From the NCBI GenBank assembly GCA_028713325.1, contig JAQTON010000001.1, positions 199,454 to 263,453 on the forward strand: a stretch of DNA of 64,000 bases, written 5' to 3'. The notes below the pieces were generated by a model. It was not told the origin of the DNA, did no database searches, and worked only from the letters and a program-made list of their open reading frames with translations. A program made the translations under genes and the position numbers. The stretch is from Candidatus Altimarinota bacterium (GTDB lineage: Bacteria; Patescibacteriota; Gracilibacteria; BD1-5; UBA2023). Shown here one piece after another: positions 62,457-64,000 of this stretch. Numbering within the stretch: position 1 is the stretch's first letter; the number at the start of each line of letters is the position of its first letter.

Positions 62457-62599
62457 GGGAGAGATATTTTCATAATAAAACGCTCTTACTATATCATATA
62501 GTGGTAAAAAGTGCAAAAAATTCCGAAGATTTTTCTTGTTTTGACCTTTTTCTTCTATTTCATATACTCTCATCATATAACTCTCACTTAAACATCCTC

Positions 62600-63676
62600 A
62601 TGAATCTCTCATCTCTTACATCCATTGATTTCTCCGTCTCGGTCGTAGATAATTACGGCGATATGGGTTTCGCGGTGAATCTAGCACTCTCACTCCATGA
62701 AAGGTATCCGAATCTTTGTATCCGTTTTTTTTCGGATGACGAAATTCTCTTCCGAAAATTTTTCCCTGAAAATACCCCAGAGTGGATGGAATATATGCCG
62801 CTCGGAGCATTGAGCCAATCAAATCCTCCGCCTCCGGCGAAACTCCTATGCAGTTTCTTCGATTATCCGATCCAAAAGGAGTATCTTGCTAAATTTCCAT
62901 ACTCGAAAACGATCGTATCGTTTTCGTATTTCCTCCTTCACAGTTGATTGGAATCGCTCCATAGAACCAGATATTCGCTCGAAAGCGGATACGATACGGT
63001 TATTCACTTTATTCCCTCACTTTTGCCATGAGGATGAGGGATTATCATCAATCCTCTTATTGAGAAGGGAAAGAGAGAACTTTTAAAATCATCGAAAATA
63101 GAGGCAAGGAGAAAATTTTTAGAATGTCATGCATTGCAAGGAGTATGCGAGAAAAAATGGATTTCCGTTTTCGTTTACCAAAATACTTTGGAAAATATAG
63201 CGGAGAGCATATATTCCGCACCGGAAGACACAGTGTTCTTTATCTTCTGAGATGATTCTGGACTCATAGAGAAAAAGAATGAAAACATCATCCATATGCC
63301 GTTTCTCTCCCTCACGGATTATGGCATATTCCAGTCGCTCTGCGATGCGAACATAGTCCGAGGGGAGAATAGCCTCTGTCAGGGGCTTATCTCGGGGAAG
63401 CCCGTGCTTTGGGACATCTACAAGGAGAAAAATGGGGCGCATACGGAGAAAATCGAGGATTACCTTCTATTTCTTGGGAAACAATTTCCAGAAGCCGACT
63501 GGGGTGATTATGTCCGTATGATGTGGGGATTTAATGGCCCGAAAGAGCAAGAATGAGCTTTTCTGGATTACGTTTCCTGATACGAAGGATATGGGGAGGT
63601 TTTTGGAAGGATTTCGGAGTATATGAGAGGGGAGTGTGATTTGGTGGAGAAACTAGAGAACATACTAAAAAAATAG
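62600..63676 (+). CDS. earP: EF-P arginine rhamnosyltransferase EarP
   Basis: 358 aa joined across seven TGA-Gly codons. The N-terminal VSVVDNYGDMGFAVNLALSL (Asp17, Asp21) equals the EarP signature VVDNFGDIG, and the C-terminal IVRGENSLCQGLISGKPVLW (Glu256) equals its RGEDS-GKPxxW motif, which binds the nucleotide-sugar. EarP transfers rhamnose from dTDP-rhamnose to an arginine of EF-P and is best known from beta- and gamma-proteobacteria. The gene for EF-P is its convergent neighbour, which supports the call. A TGA-encoded Gly-rich stretch (LLPGGGGII) lies near residue 150. Confidence 0.85.
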
Positions 63677-63703
63677 TCCCGAACATTCGGGACTATTTTT
63701 TTA
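63667..63703. terminator. Bidirectional terminator between earP and efp
   Basis: Stem AAATAGTCCCGAA / TTCGGGACTATTT with loop CA, T-rich tails on both sides. Confidence 0.88.
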
Positions 63704-63706
63704 GTA

Positions 63707-64000
63707 TTATTTTGCTCGTTCTTGGTATTCACCTGTTTCCGTATTGACCATGATGTCTTCTCCGGCATTCACAAATCCTGGGATTTTGATAGCGTATCCG
63801 GTGTTGGTTACGGCATCCTTGGTAATCTTTCCGTCGGCAGTATTCCCTTTGACGCTTGGATCACACTCCGTAATAGTAAGTCGCACGGTGAGCGGAAGGA
63901 GGATTCCTACGAATTTCCCTTCGTACTGCTGTACGTCTACTCGAAGACCTTCCGTGAGGAACCATTTCATATCTCCGATATTGTCCTCGGAAAGTTCGAT
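63707..64000 (-). CDS. efp: Translation elongation factor P (partial, C-terminal part)
   Basis: The last 97 residues are in the window; the N-terminal half lies beyond position 64000. MKWFLTEGLRVDVQQYEGKF and the C-terminal GYAIKIPGFVNAGEDIMVNT match domains II-III of EF-P (usual length about 185 aa), ending with TGEYQERAK. EF-P relieves ribosome stalling at proline runs. The modified residue in the domain-I loop, which should be Arg if EarP is its enzyme, lies outside the window and cannot be checked here. Confidence 0.9.
   Translation of the reverse strand: MELSEDNIGDMKWFLTEGLRVDVQQYEGKFVGILLPLTVRLTITECDPSVKGNTADGKITKDAVTNTGYAIKIPGFVNAGEDIMVNTETGEYQERAK

Noticed and set aside
1-64000. TGA read as tryptophan (code 4)
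   Set aside because: Invariant motif positions require Gly (Walker A, FxGxG, GEQLG), and TGG is used normally for Trp.

Overview
The window comes from a Candidate Phyla Radiation bacterium that reads UGA as glycine (genetic code 25; Gracilibacteria or Absconditabacteria/SR1). Read with the standard code, dozens of genes break at TGA. Read with TGA = Gly they become full-length, and the TGA codons sit at obligatory glycines: the first Gly of a Walker A GPPGCGKS, all three glycines of a methyltransferase FFAGSGTTG motif, and the conserved Gly of IF-3 'GEQLG'. All CDS coordinates below assume TGA = Gly with TAA/TAG stops.

Layout. (1) 1-5832, minus strand: two tandem secreted proteins; the first ends outside the window in near-identical Ig-like repeats. 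(2) 6031-23353: a roughly 17.3-kb integrative element inserted at the 3' end of tRNA-Phe(GAA), bounded by a 10-bp direct repeat that includes the last bases of the tRNA and its CCA. The left end keeps what looks like the tRNA's original terminator; the right end has the intact tRNA and a replacement terminator. From left to right the element carries a small membrane protein, an orphan gene, an IetAS defence pair (AAA+ ATPase and subtilisin-like protease), a Type III restriction-modification operon (mod, res and a zinc-ribbon gene), a highly structured control region, a 456-aa orphan protein, a replication module (DUF5659-like protein, primase-helicase, small proteins) and a large serine recombinase whose reading frame runs into the tRNA. 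Two leaders, before mod and before the recombinase, look like transcription attenuators with mutually exclusive arms. (3) 23605-30403: dnaE, a P-loop kinase and aspS with a structured, possibly T-box, leader. (4) 30480-39374: orphan proteins, a TPR lipoprotein, type IV pilus genes (pilC, pilO-like, pilN-like), tsaE and a frameshifted glycine-rich prepilin. (5) 39510-43416: rpsT-infC-rpmI-rplT, yidD, PAP2 phosphatase, gamma-glutamylcyclotransferase-like protein and DedA. (6) 43478-51069: rpoC and rpoB. (7) 51387-64000: surface and membrane proteins, grpE, two glycosyltransferases, a ParE-type toxin-antitoxin locus, a second prepilin, tRNA-Gln with degenerate copies, and convergent earP and efp.

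The chromosomal part is compact housekeeping: transcription, translation, replication, type IV pili and cell-surface glycosylation. Most operons end in bidirectional hairpin terminators. A family of hairpin elements of about 115-150 bp, with a conserved core and copy-specific but complementary ends, is scattered between genes (four copies). The integrated island is the accessory part: it joins two immunity systems, its own replication and integration machinery and leader-RNA control, all with very dense TGA-Gly usage, so it can only be expressed in a code-25 host.
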